A stretch of 40,118 nucleotides of DNA. It comes from an uncultured Pelagibacteraceae bacterium. Its GTDB lineage: Bacteria > Pseudomonadota > Alphaproteobacteria > Pelagibacterales > Pelagibacteraceae. The notes under the pieces were generated by a model that did not search any database, was not told the DNA's origin, and was given only the letters and a program-made list of their open reading frames with translations. The DNA lies in the NCBI GenBank assembly GCA_902539195.1, contig CACBHZ010000007.1:1-40118 (forward strand), written 5' to 3'. Both the position numbers and the translations under genes were made by a program. Shown piece by piece: positions 1 to 7,508 of the stretch. Position 1 is the stretch's first letter; each line of letters begins with the position of its first letter.

Positions 1-378
1 GTCAAATAAGTCAGCCTTTGCATTAGGTTGTATAACTACATCTTTGCCTGAAGTATTTGTAAAAAAATTTGTACAAGACGTAAAGTTTGGATCTGCACCA
101 GTATCACCTGTTCCAGCAACATACGGGTCGGAAGAACAAACCATTGCTTCAAAGATTTTGATTTTGTAATTTAATGGCTCTTCATTACAAAAATCTTGAT
201 CATAAGTGCTACCACTATCATGAGAAACAGGTGTGTCTGAGGTGTCATCTAAAACTATTTTATTATCTGCATTTCTATGACACGGATCTCCTGCATTTGC
301 CATACTTTCAGATATTAATGTAAACCCAATTACAAAAAATAATATTGTCACAAAATTTTTTAATATTTTAGAAACCAC
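1..378 (-). CDS. Secreted Cys-containing protein of unknown function (partial, C-terminus beyond window)
   Basis: This is an open frame of 126 codons running off the left edge. I chose the GTG at 378 because an AGGAG sits 9 nt upstream of it, and because translation from there gives a clean signal peptide: Val-Ser-Lys, a hydrophobic stretch, then an Ala-Asn-Ala cleavage site near residue 29. The visible mature part has four cysteines and is rich in Asp, Thr and Asn, with segments such as GDPCHRNADN and FTSCTNFF, so it is probably exported and perhaps disulfide-bonded. The GTG lies inside the 3' end of the upstream barrel gene (11-bp overlap), so the two are almost certainly cotranslated. I recognise no domain. 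A passenger or partner of the barrel is only a hypothesis. Confidence 0.65.
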   Translation of the reverse strand, partial: MVSKILKNFVTILFFVIGFTLISESMANAGDPCHRNADNKIVLDDTSDTPVSHDSGSTYDQDFCNEEPLNYKIKIFEAMVCSSDPYVAGTGDTGADPNFTSCTNFFTNTSGKDVVIQPNAKADLFD

Positions 379-1267
379 TGACTTTTACTCCTGAAGATAT
401 CTTAACTAATTTTATTTTATTCTCCCTTTGAACTGGCATATACATTTTATTCCGAACATTTAAACTATTTTCATTTGTATTTTCATTCCTTTTATTTGCA
501 GTTTCTCTCTGCTCTCCTAATGGTATAACCACTTTTAAACTTCCAAATAGACCATCATTATCTTTATTGTCATTTAGATACCCAATTTCAAAAGCAAGAT
601 TTCCAATTGAAGAAGTCATTCCAACTTTTTCTCCTTTTTCTTCATATGTAGAATTTGGATTTTCCCATTCAAATAACTGAACAAAAAAATCTGTATTGGA
701 TTTATTAGATAAATGATAATTTAATTTTAAATCATAACCGTCCAGTGCTTTTTCTCTTCCATCACCAGTATTTTTAAATCCAGATATTGCATTATAATAG
801 TTTGCAATAAAATCTAAAGAATTTGAAATTGCTTCAAAACCTAATCCACTTCTTAGGTGAGCCTCATCAAACTGATAATCAATAAAAAAGTTTGTTCCCA
901 ACATATAAGCGTCATTATCAAACAATTTTCTCTTTCCAATTCCAAGATTAATTGTAGTTTTGCTGTCTTGGGATATTAAATTTAATTGATTAAACAATGC
1001 ACCATCATCATATTCTTTTAACTTAGAAACACTCTCAATTTGTATTGACGGATCAAAGCCTTCTTGAATATTAAAAGAAAAATCTAAATATTTTAAATTT
1101 TCAAAATCTCTAAGACTGTTAGCAAAATCCTCTCCGATATTTTGAGTAAATTCATTTAGTTTTGAGTAAATTTTTCCATCTAATTTTGATTTTATATCTT
1201 CAGCAAACGAAGATTGGTTAAAAACTATTAAAAATATTGATAAAATTAGATGTTTGAATAAATTCAT
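368..1267 (-). CDS. Inverse autotransporter (intimin/invasin-type) beta-barrel protein without fused passenger
   Basis: An outer-membrane beta-barrel of the IAT_beta family, about 299 residues. The signal peptide MNLFKHLILSIF..SSFA ends near residue 22. The barrel shows the family signature: QLNLISQDSKTTINLGIGKR, then GTNFFIDYQFDEAHLRSGLG, FIANYYNAISGFK and ALDGYDLKLNYHL. Near the C-terminus MPVQRENKIKLVK resembles the linker that in intimins leads from the barrel to the Ig-like passenger, but here the protein ends about 10 residues later. The frame is open up to a GTG at 1285; I prefer the ATG at 1267 because it starts the signal peptide, although neither has a good SD. The overlapping downstream gene is also secreted. 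The family assignment is firm; the role (adhesion, or display of a partner) is unknown. Confidence 0.8.
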   Translation of the reverse strand: MNLFKHLILSIFLIVFNQSSFAEDIKSKLDGKIYSKLNEFTQNIGEDFANSLRDFENLKYLDFSFNIQEGFDPSIQIESVSKLKEYDDGALFNQLNLISQDSKTTINLGIGKRKLFDNDAYMLGTNFFIDYQFDEAHLRSGLGFEAISNSLDFIANYYNAISGFKNTGDGREKALDGYDLKLNYHLSNKSNTDFFVQLFEWENPNSTYEEKGEKVGMTSSIGNLAFEIGYLNDNKDNDGLFGSLKVVIPLGEQRETANKRNENTNENSLNVRNKMYMPVQRENKIKLVKISSGVKVSGF

Positions 1268-1361
1268 TATTGAAATGCTTAACACCTGAAATTGTTAATA
1301 TCAAATGCAATTCAACTAAAAAGAGTTACAAGAATCTAAGAGAATCGATTAAATTTAAATT

Positions 1362-1397
1362 GAGGTGGCGGAGGGAGACTGAAACCACCTCGTCTCC
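1362..1397 (-). other. Compact GC-rich structured element: two interleaved helices (pseudoknot or switch)
   Basis: 36 nt at about 64% GC in an AT-rich genome, filling the end of the TauE gene and the gap to the barrel gene. On the minus strand GGAGAC (1397-1392) is complementary to GTCTCC (1379-1374), and GAGGTGG (1391-1385) to CCACCTC (1368-1362). The helices interleave, so they form either an H-type pseudoknot (tight, because loop 1 is 0 nt) or two mutually exclusive hairpins. No U-tract follows on either strand, so it is not an ordinary terminator. The 3' half, TTTCAGTCTCCCTCCGCCA, also resembles the T-loop and acceptor end of a tRNA, so a tRNA or tmRNA remnant is possible. I cannot name a family. 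Confidence 0.45.
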
Positions 1398-2230
1398 TAA
1401 GTCACTAAAAATCTATATAGAAATAGAGTACCAATAACATATAAAAAAACACCAAATAACCTTTGTGTTTTAACTCTATCTAAATCTTGGACTGTTTTTG
1501 CTCCAATCCTTGCCATGAATGTGGTTATTGGAACAAAAATTATAAATGCAGGAATATTAATAAATCCAATACTGAGTGGGATATCGGCATTTAACATCAA
1601 ACCAGATGTAAAAAATCCTATTGATCCAAATAAGGCTATTATAAATCCAATCGCTGCTGAACTTCCTATTGCTAAGTTAATTGGATAACCAAAATATCTT
1701 AATATAGGAACATTCATCATAGCTCCTGTTATGCCCATAGGAGCAGATATTAAACCTGACAAAAATCCAAATATTATTCTTGGGAAAATTTTAAATTTTT
1801 TCTTAATTTTTTTTTTCTTTTCACTTTGTAACAACAAGTAAGCACCAAAAAAGTAAACAACAGCTGAAAAAAAGAATAACAAAGTTTTAGTATTCATCAA
1901 TGCTGCCATCAATGTTCCAGAGAAAACTCCAATTATTACAAATGTTCCATAATTTTTAATAATATTAAAATCAACAGCATTATATTTTCTATGAGTTAAT
2001 ACTGAAGCTGTAGCTGTTAAAATTGTTATTGAAAAAGCTGTCCCTACAGATAAATGCATTAAATAATCTTTATCTACATTAAATGCTTCAAACACAAAAA
2101 ATAAAAACGGTACAGATATCAAACCTCCACCAATTCCAAAAAATCCCGCAAAGAAACCAACTGGAACAGCGGCTGCCATCATTAAAAAAATAAAATAAAT
2201 ATTATTTATCTCAAGAAGAGTATTATTCAA
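1397..2230 (-). CDS. TauE/SafE family membrane transporter (sulfite/anion exporter-like)
   Basis: A 277-residue membrane protein of the TauE/SafE family, with about eight hydrophobic segments and the duplicated family signature: GFFAGFFGIGGGLISVPFL near residue 25 and a second copy, GFLSGLISAPMGITGAMMNV, near 155. Members move sulfite, sulfonates or other organic anions, usually outward; the substrate cannot be read here. The start is TTG at 2230, inside the last codons of dusA (8-bp overlap), and an AGGT about 6 nt upstream supports it; the next in-frame ATG is at residue 17. It is the last gene of the TRAP/malonyl-CoA decarboxylase operon, so it may handle an anion linked to that pathway. 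A basic loop of mostly Lys separates the two halves. Confidence 0.85.
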   Translation of the reverse strand: MNNTLLEINNIYFIFLMMAAAVPVGFFAGFFGIGGGLISVPFLFFVFEAFNVDKDYLMHLSVGTAFSITILTATASVLTHRKYNAVDFNIIKNYGTFVIIGVFSGTLMAALMNTKTLLFFFSAVVYFFGAYLLLQSEKKKKIKKKFKIFPRIIFGFLSGLISAPMGITGAMMNVPILRYFGYPINLAIGSSAAIGFIIALFGSIGFFTSGLMLNADIPLSIGFINIPAFIIFVPITTFMARIGAKTVQDLDRVKTQRLFGVFLYVIGTLFLYRFLVT

Positions 2231-3224
2231 TTTGACCTGCCGATATACTTTGTGGATTAAATTTTACTTTATCCATTATGTGATCAATTTTCTTAACATC
2301 GGCATCTCTTACACACATATTTTCACTTAAATATCTTTTCCAAAAACTTGAACCAGTTTGGCCATGAAATAAACCAAGAGTATGTCTCATGATTTGATTT
2401 AATCTTGTACCTTTTTTAATTTCTTCTTTTACATACTCAATTAGTTTCTCAACAACTTCTTGTCTTGTCAAAACTTCACTATTATTAAAAATTTGGTTCT
2501 CAATATCTGCTAACATGTAAGGAGAATGATAAATAGATCTTCCAATCATAACACCATCTACATTATCTAAATGTTCTTTGATTTGATCAGTAGACGTTAT
2601 GCCTCCATTAATTATTATTTCTAAATTTTTAAAATCTTTTTTTAATCTATTTACGTATTCATATTTCAAAGGTGGAATGTTTAAATTTTGTTTAGGCGTA
2701 AATTTTCCTAACATTGCTTTTCTGGCATGGATTATAAAAGTTTTAACACCTGTTTCTTTTAAAATATTTACAAAATTATATAAATTTTCGTATTGATCAA
2801 CATTATCATATCCAATTCTAGTTTTAACTGTTACAGGAAGTGATGTTTTTGAAATCATTTCACTTAGACAATCAGCAACAAGATTAGGTTCTTGAATTAA
2901 ACAAGCCCCAAATCTATTTTTCTGAACTTTTTTACTTGGACAACCTAAATTTAAATTTATTTCATCATAACCAAATTCTTCACCTAAATATGCTGCATTT
3001 CCTAGTAGTTTTGGAGAAGAACCACCAAGTTGCAGAGCAACAGGTTTTTCTCTCATATCAAATTCTAGTAGTTTCTTTTTATCTCCTCTATCAATAGCTT
3101 CTGAAACAATCATTTCAGTGTAAAGAAGAACATTTTTACTAATTAGTCTTAAGAAAAATCTTTCATGTTTGTCTGTGCAGTCCATCATTGGAGCAACAGA
3201 AACAGTTCTATTTAAACTAGACAT
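2223..3224 (-). CDS. dusA: tRNA-dihydrouridine synthase A
   Basis: An FMN enzyme that reduces uridines in the tRNA D-loop, 333 residues, normal for DusA. The TIM-barrel motifs are in order: APMMDCTDKHERFFLR (residues 11-26), the catalytic LNLGCPSKKVQKNRFGACL with the Cys that protonates uridine, TVKTRIGYD, FIIHARKAMLGKF with the substrate-site His/Arg, and the FMN phosphate loop INGGI...DGVMIGRSIYHSP. The A subtype is indicated by the HAR-A-L-G and GRSIYHSP signatures. It overlaps the end of the malonyl-CoA decarboxylase gene by 8 bp and the TauE gene by 8 bp, so it is translationally linked to a transport and carbon operon with which it has no obvious functional tie. Confidence 0.95.
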   Translation of the reverse strand: MSSLNRTVSVAPMMDCTDKHERFFLRLISKNVLLYTEMIVSEAIDRGDKKKLLEFDMREKPVALQLGGSSPKLLGNAAYLGEEFGYDEINLNLGCPSKKVQKNRFGACLIQEPNLVADCLSEMISKTSLPVTVKTRIGYDNVDQYENLYNFVNILKETGVKTFIIHARKAMLGKFTPKQNLNIPPLKYEYVNRLKKDFKNLEIIINGGITSTDQIKEHLDNVDGVMIGRSIYHSPYMLADIENQIFNNSEVLTRQEVVEKLIEYVKEEIKKGTRLNQIMRHTLGLFHGQTGSSFWKRYLSENMCVRDADVKKIDHIMDKVKFNPQSISAGQIE

Positions 3225-4524
3225 ATTTTTTGAGTTTGCTTGATATATTGATTTTTTTTTCGTTTACATACTCTTGATGATTTTGCTCAATTTTTCCAAG
3301 TTCATATTTATAATTAACCATTATTCCAAATGACCTTTTAAAACCTACATCAGAAACATTGGCATTAATTACGATATCATCAATTTCAGCTCCATTTTTT
3401 AAATGAAACCTACAAACATCATTAATGGGAAAACCTAGATCATTTTTTTGTACAGCTAAGTAATTTAAAGCAAGCTTTGTAAGTAAATCTTTATTATCAA
3501 TAAATTTTCTATCTCCAATTTTAAGATCTAATGATTTTAAAAACTCAACTTTTACAAAATTATCTTTTTGAACTATCTCACTTATTTTCTCATTTTCTGA
3601 AGATTTTACCCAATCTGCAAAACCTTGCATGGGTGATAACGTGCCAAAATTTTTAACATCAGGTAACTCTTCTTGTAACTCATATACCACTCTCTTGATT
3701 AAGAAGTTACCAAGCGTAACTCTTGAAAGACCCTCTTGACAGTTGCTAATTGAATAAAATGTAGCTGTATCATAATTTTCATTTTTTCCATCATTAGGTC
3801 TTGTCAATTCTTGTATCGATTTAGCTAGTCCTTTTGTTAATGCAATCTCAACAAAAATTATTGGTTCATCTTCTAATGCTGGATGAAAATAAGCAAAAAA
3901 TCTTCTATTTTCTCCTAATCTAATTTTCAATTCATTCATGTCTTTCATTGAATGAACTTTTTCATATTTTAATAATTTTTCTAATATTGCAGCTTTTGTA
4001 TCCCAAGTAATTTTTCTTAATTTTAAAAATCCAGGATTGAACCAGTTTTTAAATATATCAATCAAATCATAATCTAATTCTTTTAATTCAGGATTTTTTA
4101 ATAAAAACACTTGTAAATCTTCTCTTAAAGAAACAATCTCTGCTGTTCCATTTGGTGCCATATTTAATCTAACAAATAATTCTTTTCTAGTACCCGATGT
4201 AATTCTTGATAAATTTAAAATTGATCTGCTATTTTTATTTTCGGTATAATCTTTAATGGCATTGTCAATATTTACTGTATCAGGTTTATATTTTTCATTT
4301 ACTTGAAGTAAGAATTTTAATTTATCTTCGTGAGATAAATTATGATATCTAAAAAGAATATCCCTTGCCAATGTAATTCCAAATGCTGCTCCTTTAGATG
4401 ATAACAGGTCATCGCATAACTCAATCAGGTCTCTTTTTTTAGAGAATTTTTTTAATGATTTTTTCTCTAAAATTTTTTGACCAGCATCAGCAATCGTCTC
4501 GAATATTCTTTTTATATTTAACAT
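3217..4524 (-). CDS. Malonyl-CoA decarboxylase
   Basis: Converts malonyl-CoA to acetyl-CoA and CO2. 435 residues. The N-terminal helical domain is about residues 1-160 and the GNAT-fold catalytic domain follows: PIIFVEIALTKGLAKSIQEL (221-240), FYSISNCQEGL with the active-site Ser region (256-266), LGNFLIKRVV, then GTLSPMQGFADWV and the catalytic His in RFHLKNGA (His374). The last part carries SFGIMVNYKYEL. It lies 15 nt downstream of dctM in the same operon, with a class III CoA-transferase divergent at the far end, which suggests that imported malonate or a related acid is activated to the CoA ester and decarboxylated. No malonyl-CoA synthetase is seen in the window. Confidence 0.92.
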   Translation of the reverse strand: MLNIKRIFETIADAGQKILEKKSLKKFSKKRDLIELCDDLLSSKGAAFGITLARDILFRYHNLSHEDKLKFLLQVNEKYKPDTVNIDNAIKDYTENKNSRSILNLSRITSGTRKELFVRLNMAPNGTAEIVSLREDLQVFLLKNPELKELDYDLIDIFKNWFNPGFLKLRKITWDTKAAILEKLLKYEKVHSMKDMNELKIRLGENRRFFAYFHPALEDEPIIFVEIALTKGLAKSIQELTRPNDGKNENYDTATFYSISNCQEGLSRVTLGNFLIKRVVYELQEELPDVKNFGTLSPMQGFADWVKSSENEKISEIVQKDNFVKVEFLKSLDLKIGDRKFIDNKDLLTKLALNYLAVQKNDLGFPINDVCRFHLKNGAEIDDIVINANVSDVGFKRSFGIMVNYKYELGKIEQNHQEYVNEKKINISSKLKKYV

Positions 4525-4539
4525 GGTGTTTTTTATATA

Positions 4540-5871
4540 TTAAAAACCTAAACTTTTACCCATTATTTTGTCAGGTAGCCAAGTTACAATCTCAGGAAAA
4601 ATGCATAAAATAAGTATAGCTAAAGCCATAATTATCATAAATGGTATCGATCCCTTTAAAATTTCTGACAAACTAACATCTGGTGTTATCCCTTTGATTA
4701 TATAAAGATTTAATCCAACGGGAGGGGTAATAAGACCAATTTCCATATTAATTGTAAATACAATTGCAAACCAATACGGATCAAATCCCAGTTGAGTTAT
4801 AACTGGCAATAATATTGCTGAAGTCATAACAATCACGGCAACTGGAGGTAAAAAGAAACCTGCAATCAAAAGAAATATATTTATTAAAATAAATACCACC
4901 CATTTATTAGAGCTCATCTCTACCATGCTTTGGGCTAAGGATTGAGTTACGTAAAGTTGTGATAATGTAAATGCAAAAAGATAGGAAGCCGCGATGATAA
5001 ACATTATCATCACACTTTCTTTCATAGAAACTTTAACAATATTCCATATTTTTTTTGGTTGGTAAATTTTGTAGACGACTGCAATCAAAACAAAAACTAA
5101 AAAGGCTCCAACCCCTGAAGCCTCTGATGGAGTAGCAACACCACCATATAAAACATATAAAACACCAGCAATGATTGCTAAGAAAGGAAGTATCCTTGGC
5201 AGAACTTCAATTTTTTCTTTGAAAGTTGGAGGTGTTCTATTCTTTAGAGCTTTAGCTGAGTCTTTATCAATAAAGTAACTGTGTATCAGTGCCCAGATAG
5301 CGAACATACCTGCAAGCATAAATCCTGGTATCAATCCGCTTAAAAATAATCTTCCAATTGATGTTCCAGTTGCAATTCCATATACAATTAAAACAATACT
5401 TGGAGGTATTAAAACTCCCAATGTTCCACCAGCTGCTATAGTTCCTGTTGCAATTTGATCTGAGTATCCTCTTTTTCTCATTTCAGGAATTCCCATAGTG
5501 CCAATTGCAGCACAGGTTGCAGGACTTGATCCACTTAGTGCAGCAAAGATTGAACAAGCTCCTATATTAGAAATAACCAAACCTCCAGGTACCCTCCATA
5601 ACCATCTGTCCAATCCTGTATATAAATCTTTTCCTGCTGGGGAATTAGCAACTGCCATCCCCATTAATATAAACATTGGTATTGAAAGTAAGACAAACGA
5701 ATTTAATCCCGCATAGAAAGTTTCAGCAAAAACATCTAGCATTTGGAAACCTTCGAAAGCAACTAATAGAGCTATTGATACAAAGCTTAAACCAAAAGCA
5801 ATTGGTATTCCGGAAAATAATACTATCAAAGTAAAAACAGCAACGATTATTGCAATTATTAATGGATCCAT
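4540..5871 (-). CDS. dctM: TRAP transporter large permease (DctM family)
   Basis: The membrane subunit that carries out sodium-driven substrate translocation in a tripartite ATP-independent periplasmic transporter. 443 residues with about 12 hydrophobic segments. DctM hallmarks include IPIAFGLSF near residue 22, SIPMFILMGMAVANSPAG (62-80), the conserved GALSGSSPATCAAIGTMG-like block near 110, GTLGVLIPPSIVLIVYG near 145, and EIGLITPPVGLNLYIIKG near 375. It starts at the last base of the dctQ stop codon (TAATG junction). The substrate is not visible in the permease; the downstream malonyl-CoA decarboxylase suggests a short dicarboxylate. Confidence 0.93.
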   Translation of the reverse strand: MDPLIIAIIVAVFTLIVLFSGIPIAFGLSFVSIALLVAFEGFQMLDVFAETFYAGLNSFVLLSIPMFILMGMAVANSPAGKDLYTGLDRWLWRVPGGLVISNIGACSIFAALSGSSPATCAAIGTMGIPEMRKRGYSDQIATGTIAAGGTLGVLIPPSIVLIVYGIATGTSIGRLFLSGLIPGFMLAGMFAIWALIHSYFIDKDSAKALKNRTPPTFKEKIEVLPRILPFLAIIAGVLYVLYGGVATPSEASGVGAFLVFVLIAVVYKIYQPKKIWNIVKVSMKESVMIMFIIAASYLFAFTLSQLYVTQSLAQSMVEMSSNKWVVFILINIFLLIAGFFLPPVAVIVMTSAILLPVITQLGFDPYWFAIVFTINMEIGLITPPVGLNLYIIKGITPDVSLSEILKGSIPFMIIMALAILILCIFPEIVTWLPDKIMGKSLGF

Positions 5872-6365
5872 TAGTTATTATCCTTTTCGTCTGTAAGCTT
5901 AATAATCTCTGCTATATATTGTAAAATCATTAATGCAGCACCTATCATCATTGACGAATATGGTACCCACAAAGGAGGATCCCAAACAGTTCCAGTTGAG
6001 TAATTTTTAGTAAACGCTTCCTCAACCATTAAAAAACCAAAATAAAATAAAATTAAAAAGAATAATAAACTGACTAATGAGGTAAAAATTTTAAGTCTTA
6101 AAATATTTTTTTTTGATAAAAAATCGTAAATCCACTCCATGCTGACATGAGCTTTTTCACTTAAAACATAAGCACTACCTATAAATGTTGAAGCAACTAG
6201 AAGCATTGTAACTAGCTCAGTTTGCCATGTTATTGCTCTTTGAAAAAAGTATCTTTCAAAAACTAATTCTACAATTACAAGAATTGATAACAGTAAAGCT
6301 AGAACTGCAAAAGCTCCACAAGCTCTTGCAATATAATCACAGAATTTTAAGTATTTTTCTTTCAT
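5871..6365 (-). CDS. dctQ: TRAP transporter small permease (DctQ family)
   Basis: The small membrane subunit of the TRAP transporter, 164 residues with four hydrophobic helices (about 14-35, 45-65, 90-115 and 130-152). Family features include the RYFFQRAITWQTELVTMLLV segment and the AHVSMEWIYDFL loop between helices 2 and 3. The ATG follows directly on a run of eight Ts that ends a hairpin, and its only SD (AGGGG at 6378-6374) lies in the 3' arm of that hairpin, so its translation is probably reduced relative to dctP. It overlaps dctM by 1 nt. Confidence 0.9.
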   Translation of the reverse strand: MKEKYLKFCDYIARACGAFAVLALLLSILVIVELVFERYFFQRAITWQTELVTMLLVASTFIGSAYVLSEKAHVSMEWIYDFLSKKNILRLKIFTSLVSLLFFLILFYFGFLMVEEAFTKNYSTGTVWDPPLWVPYSSMMIGAALMILQYIAEIIKLTDEKDNN

Positions 6366-6371
6366 AAAAAA

Positions 6372-6402
6372 AACCCCTACTTACAGAGAATAAATAGGGG
6401 TT
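6372..6402 (-). promoter_or_regulatory. Hairpin between dctP and dctQ, attenuator-like, masking the dctQ SD
   Basis: A perfect 8-bp stem AACCCCTA (6402-6395) with TAGGGGTT (6379-6372), a 15-nt loop, and an eight-T run that ends at the dctQ ATG on the minus strand. It has the form of an intrinsic terminator, and its 3' arm contains the dctQ SD AGGGG. Such a structure would protect the 3' end of dctP mRNA, end part of the transcription and limit dctQM translation, so that binding protein is made in excess. The stem is seen; its action is inferred. Confidence 0.75.
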
Positions 6403-6416
6403 CTTTATATATTATT

Positions 6417-7427
6417 TTATTTAACTGCTAAAGCCATTTCCATTAGCTTATCGCCACCTGGAACTTTTTCAGCAAAAGCTTTGTGAGATGATTTTATTGC
6501 AATATCAACCCATGCAGCATGATCATCAGCATCCATATACACTAATTTAACACCTGCAGCTTTGTATGCTTCCTCAAACTTTTTATCTAAGTTTTCTACT
6601 TGAGCTGTCATATATTTCTCAGCAACTTTACCTGCTTTCATTAAAGCCACTTGTTGGCTAGAATTTAAAGCATTGTAGCTTTTCTTAGACATTAAAATTG
6701 GCTCATACATAAACCATAAACCAAATTTTCCTGGAGGAGTTGCGCATTTTACTTGTTCATAAATTTTGTAACTTACAAAACTTCCTGAACTAGTATTTGC
6801 ACCTGTTAATACACCAGTTTGTAATCCAGTATAAATTTCAGATGATGGCATACTTTGAATACCTGCACCAGCAGCTTCTAACATTTGGTTGAAAGCTTTT
6901 CCTGCAGCTCTCATCACTTGTCCTTTAGCATCACTTGGATTTTTGATACATTTAGTTTTTGATGCGAAACCACCACCTAACCATGCATCAGATAGTACTA
7001 CAACACCAGCATCACTAATTATTTTTTTTATCTCAGTCATCATTGGACCTTTATTAAATCTCAATGCATGCTCATGATTTTTTACAGTTCCTGGCATTAA
7101 TGTAGCATCAAACTCTGGATGGAATTTTGATGCATAAGCTAATGGGAAAGCAGAAATATCTAATTGACCTGTAGTCATAGGTTTCCACTGTTCTTTTGGC
7201 TTATAAAGTGACTTAGCTGGATAAATTCTAATTTCTAAATCAACGTTTGCTTTTTTTACTTCATCGGCAATAATTTGTACCATTTCATGACGAGGGTCAA
7301 AAGAGCCATCAGCTCTTGGTGTTCCTGGCCATTGGTGACTTGCTTTTAATGTAACTGCATATGCAGATCCTACTATTGAAAAAGCTATAATTATTGAAGA
7401 CAAATATAATGTTATTTTTCTTAACAT
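6417..7427 (-). CDS. dctP: TRAP transporter substrate-binding protein (DctP family)
   Basis: The periplasmic receptor that delivers the substrate to DctQM. 336 residues with a signal peptide, MLRKITLYLSSIIIAFSIVGSAYA, cleaved near residue 24. The mature part begins VTLKASHQWPG and shows DctP features: LEIRIYPAKSLYK, GQLDISAF, the ligand-carboxylate Arg in GQVMRAAG, and PSSEIYTGLQTGVLTGA. The Arg predicts an organic acid ligand. The start is supported by an AAGGGG 8 nt upstream. First gene of the operon dctP-dctQ-dctM-malonyl-CoA decarboxylase-dusA-tauE, with a good candidate promoter at 7457-7485. Malonate is the ligand favoured by context, but other short dicarboxylates or keto acids remain possible. 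Confidence 0.93.
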   Translation of the reverse strand: MLRKITLYLSSIIIAFSIVGSAYAVTLKASHQWPGTPRADGSFDPRHEMVQIIADEVKKANVDLEIRIYPAKSLYKPKEQWKPMTTGQLDISAFPLAYASKFHPEFDATLMPGTVKNHEHALRFNKGPMMTEIKKIISDAGVVVLSDAWLGGGFASKTKCIKNPSDAKGQVMRAAGKAFNQMLEAAGAGIQSMPSSEIYTGLQTGVLTGANTSSGSFVSYKIYEQVKCATPPGKFGLWFMYEPILMSKKSYNALNSSQQVALMKAGKVAEKYMTAQVENLDKKFEEAYKAAGVKLVYMDADDHAAWVDIAIKSSHKAFAEKVPGGDKLMEMALAVK

Positions 7428-7456
7428 AGTTTTCCCCTTTTTATTTATATGATGAT

Positions 7457-7485
7457 ATTAAATTGAACTTGAGCAGAAGAGTCAA
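7457..7485 (-). promoter_or_regulatory. Candidate sigma-70 promoter of the dctP operon
   Basis: -35 TTGACT (7485-7480), a 17-bp spacer, -10 TTTAAT (7462-7457), each 5 of 6 matches to consensus. It predicts a leader of about 23 nt carrying the AAGGGG SD. The same hexamers and spacer occur upstream of tctC. It overlaps the candidate promoter of the divergent CoA-transferase gene. Confidence 0.5.
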
Positions 7486-7491
7486 TATAAG
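7463..7491 (+). promoter_or_regulatory. Candidate promoter of the CoA-transferase gene, overlapping the dctP promoter
   Basis: -35 TTGAAC (7463-7468, 4 of 6), a 17-bp spacer, -10 TATAAG (7486-7491, 5 of 6). The start would fall near 7497, leaving a leader of about 11 nt without an SD. It covers nearly the same bases as the dctP promoter on the other strand, so two polymerases could not bind at once. Confidence 0.4.
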
Positions 7492-7508
7492 GAAATGACG
7501 TACTTATT

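Noticed and set aside
1362-1397. SAM-V or SAM-II type riboswitch
   Set aside because: A pseudoknot in a Pelagibacter-like genome invites this, but no methionine-related gene follows and I could not match the known riboswitch core; the element is also too GC-rich and too tight.
2599-2796. Open frame on the plus strand inside dusA
   Set aside because: It lies wholly within a clear dusA reading frame, has no SD, and its translation shows no domain. The same holds for the other open frames lying opposite or inside the annotated genes (for example 5498-5716, 9844-10083, 17013-17243, 27617-28009 and 39254-39541).
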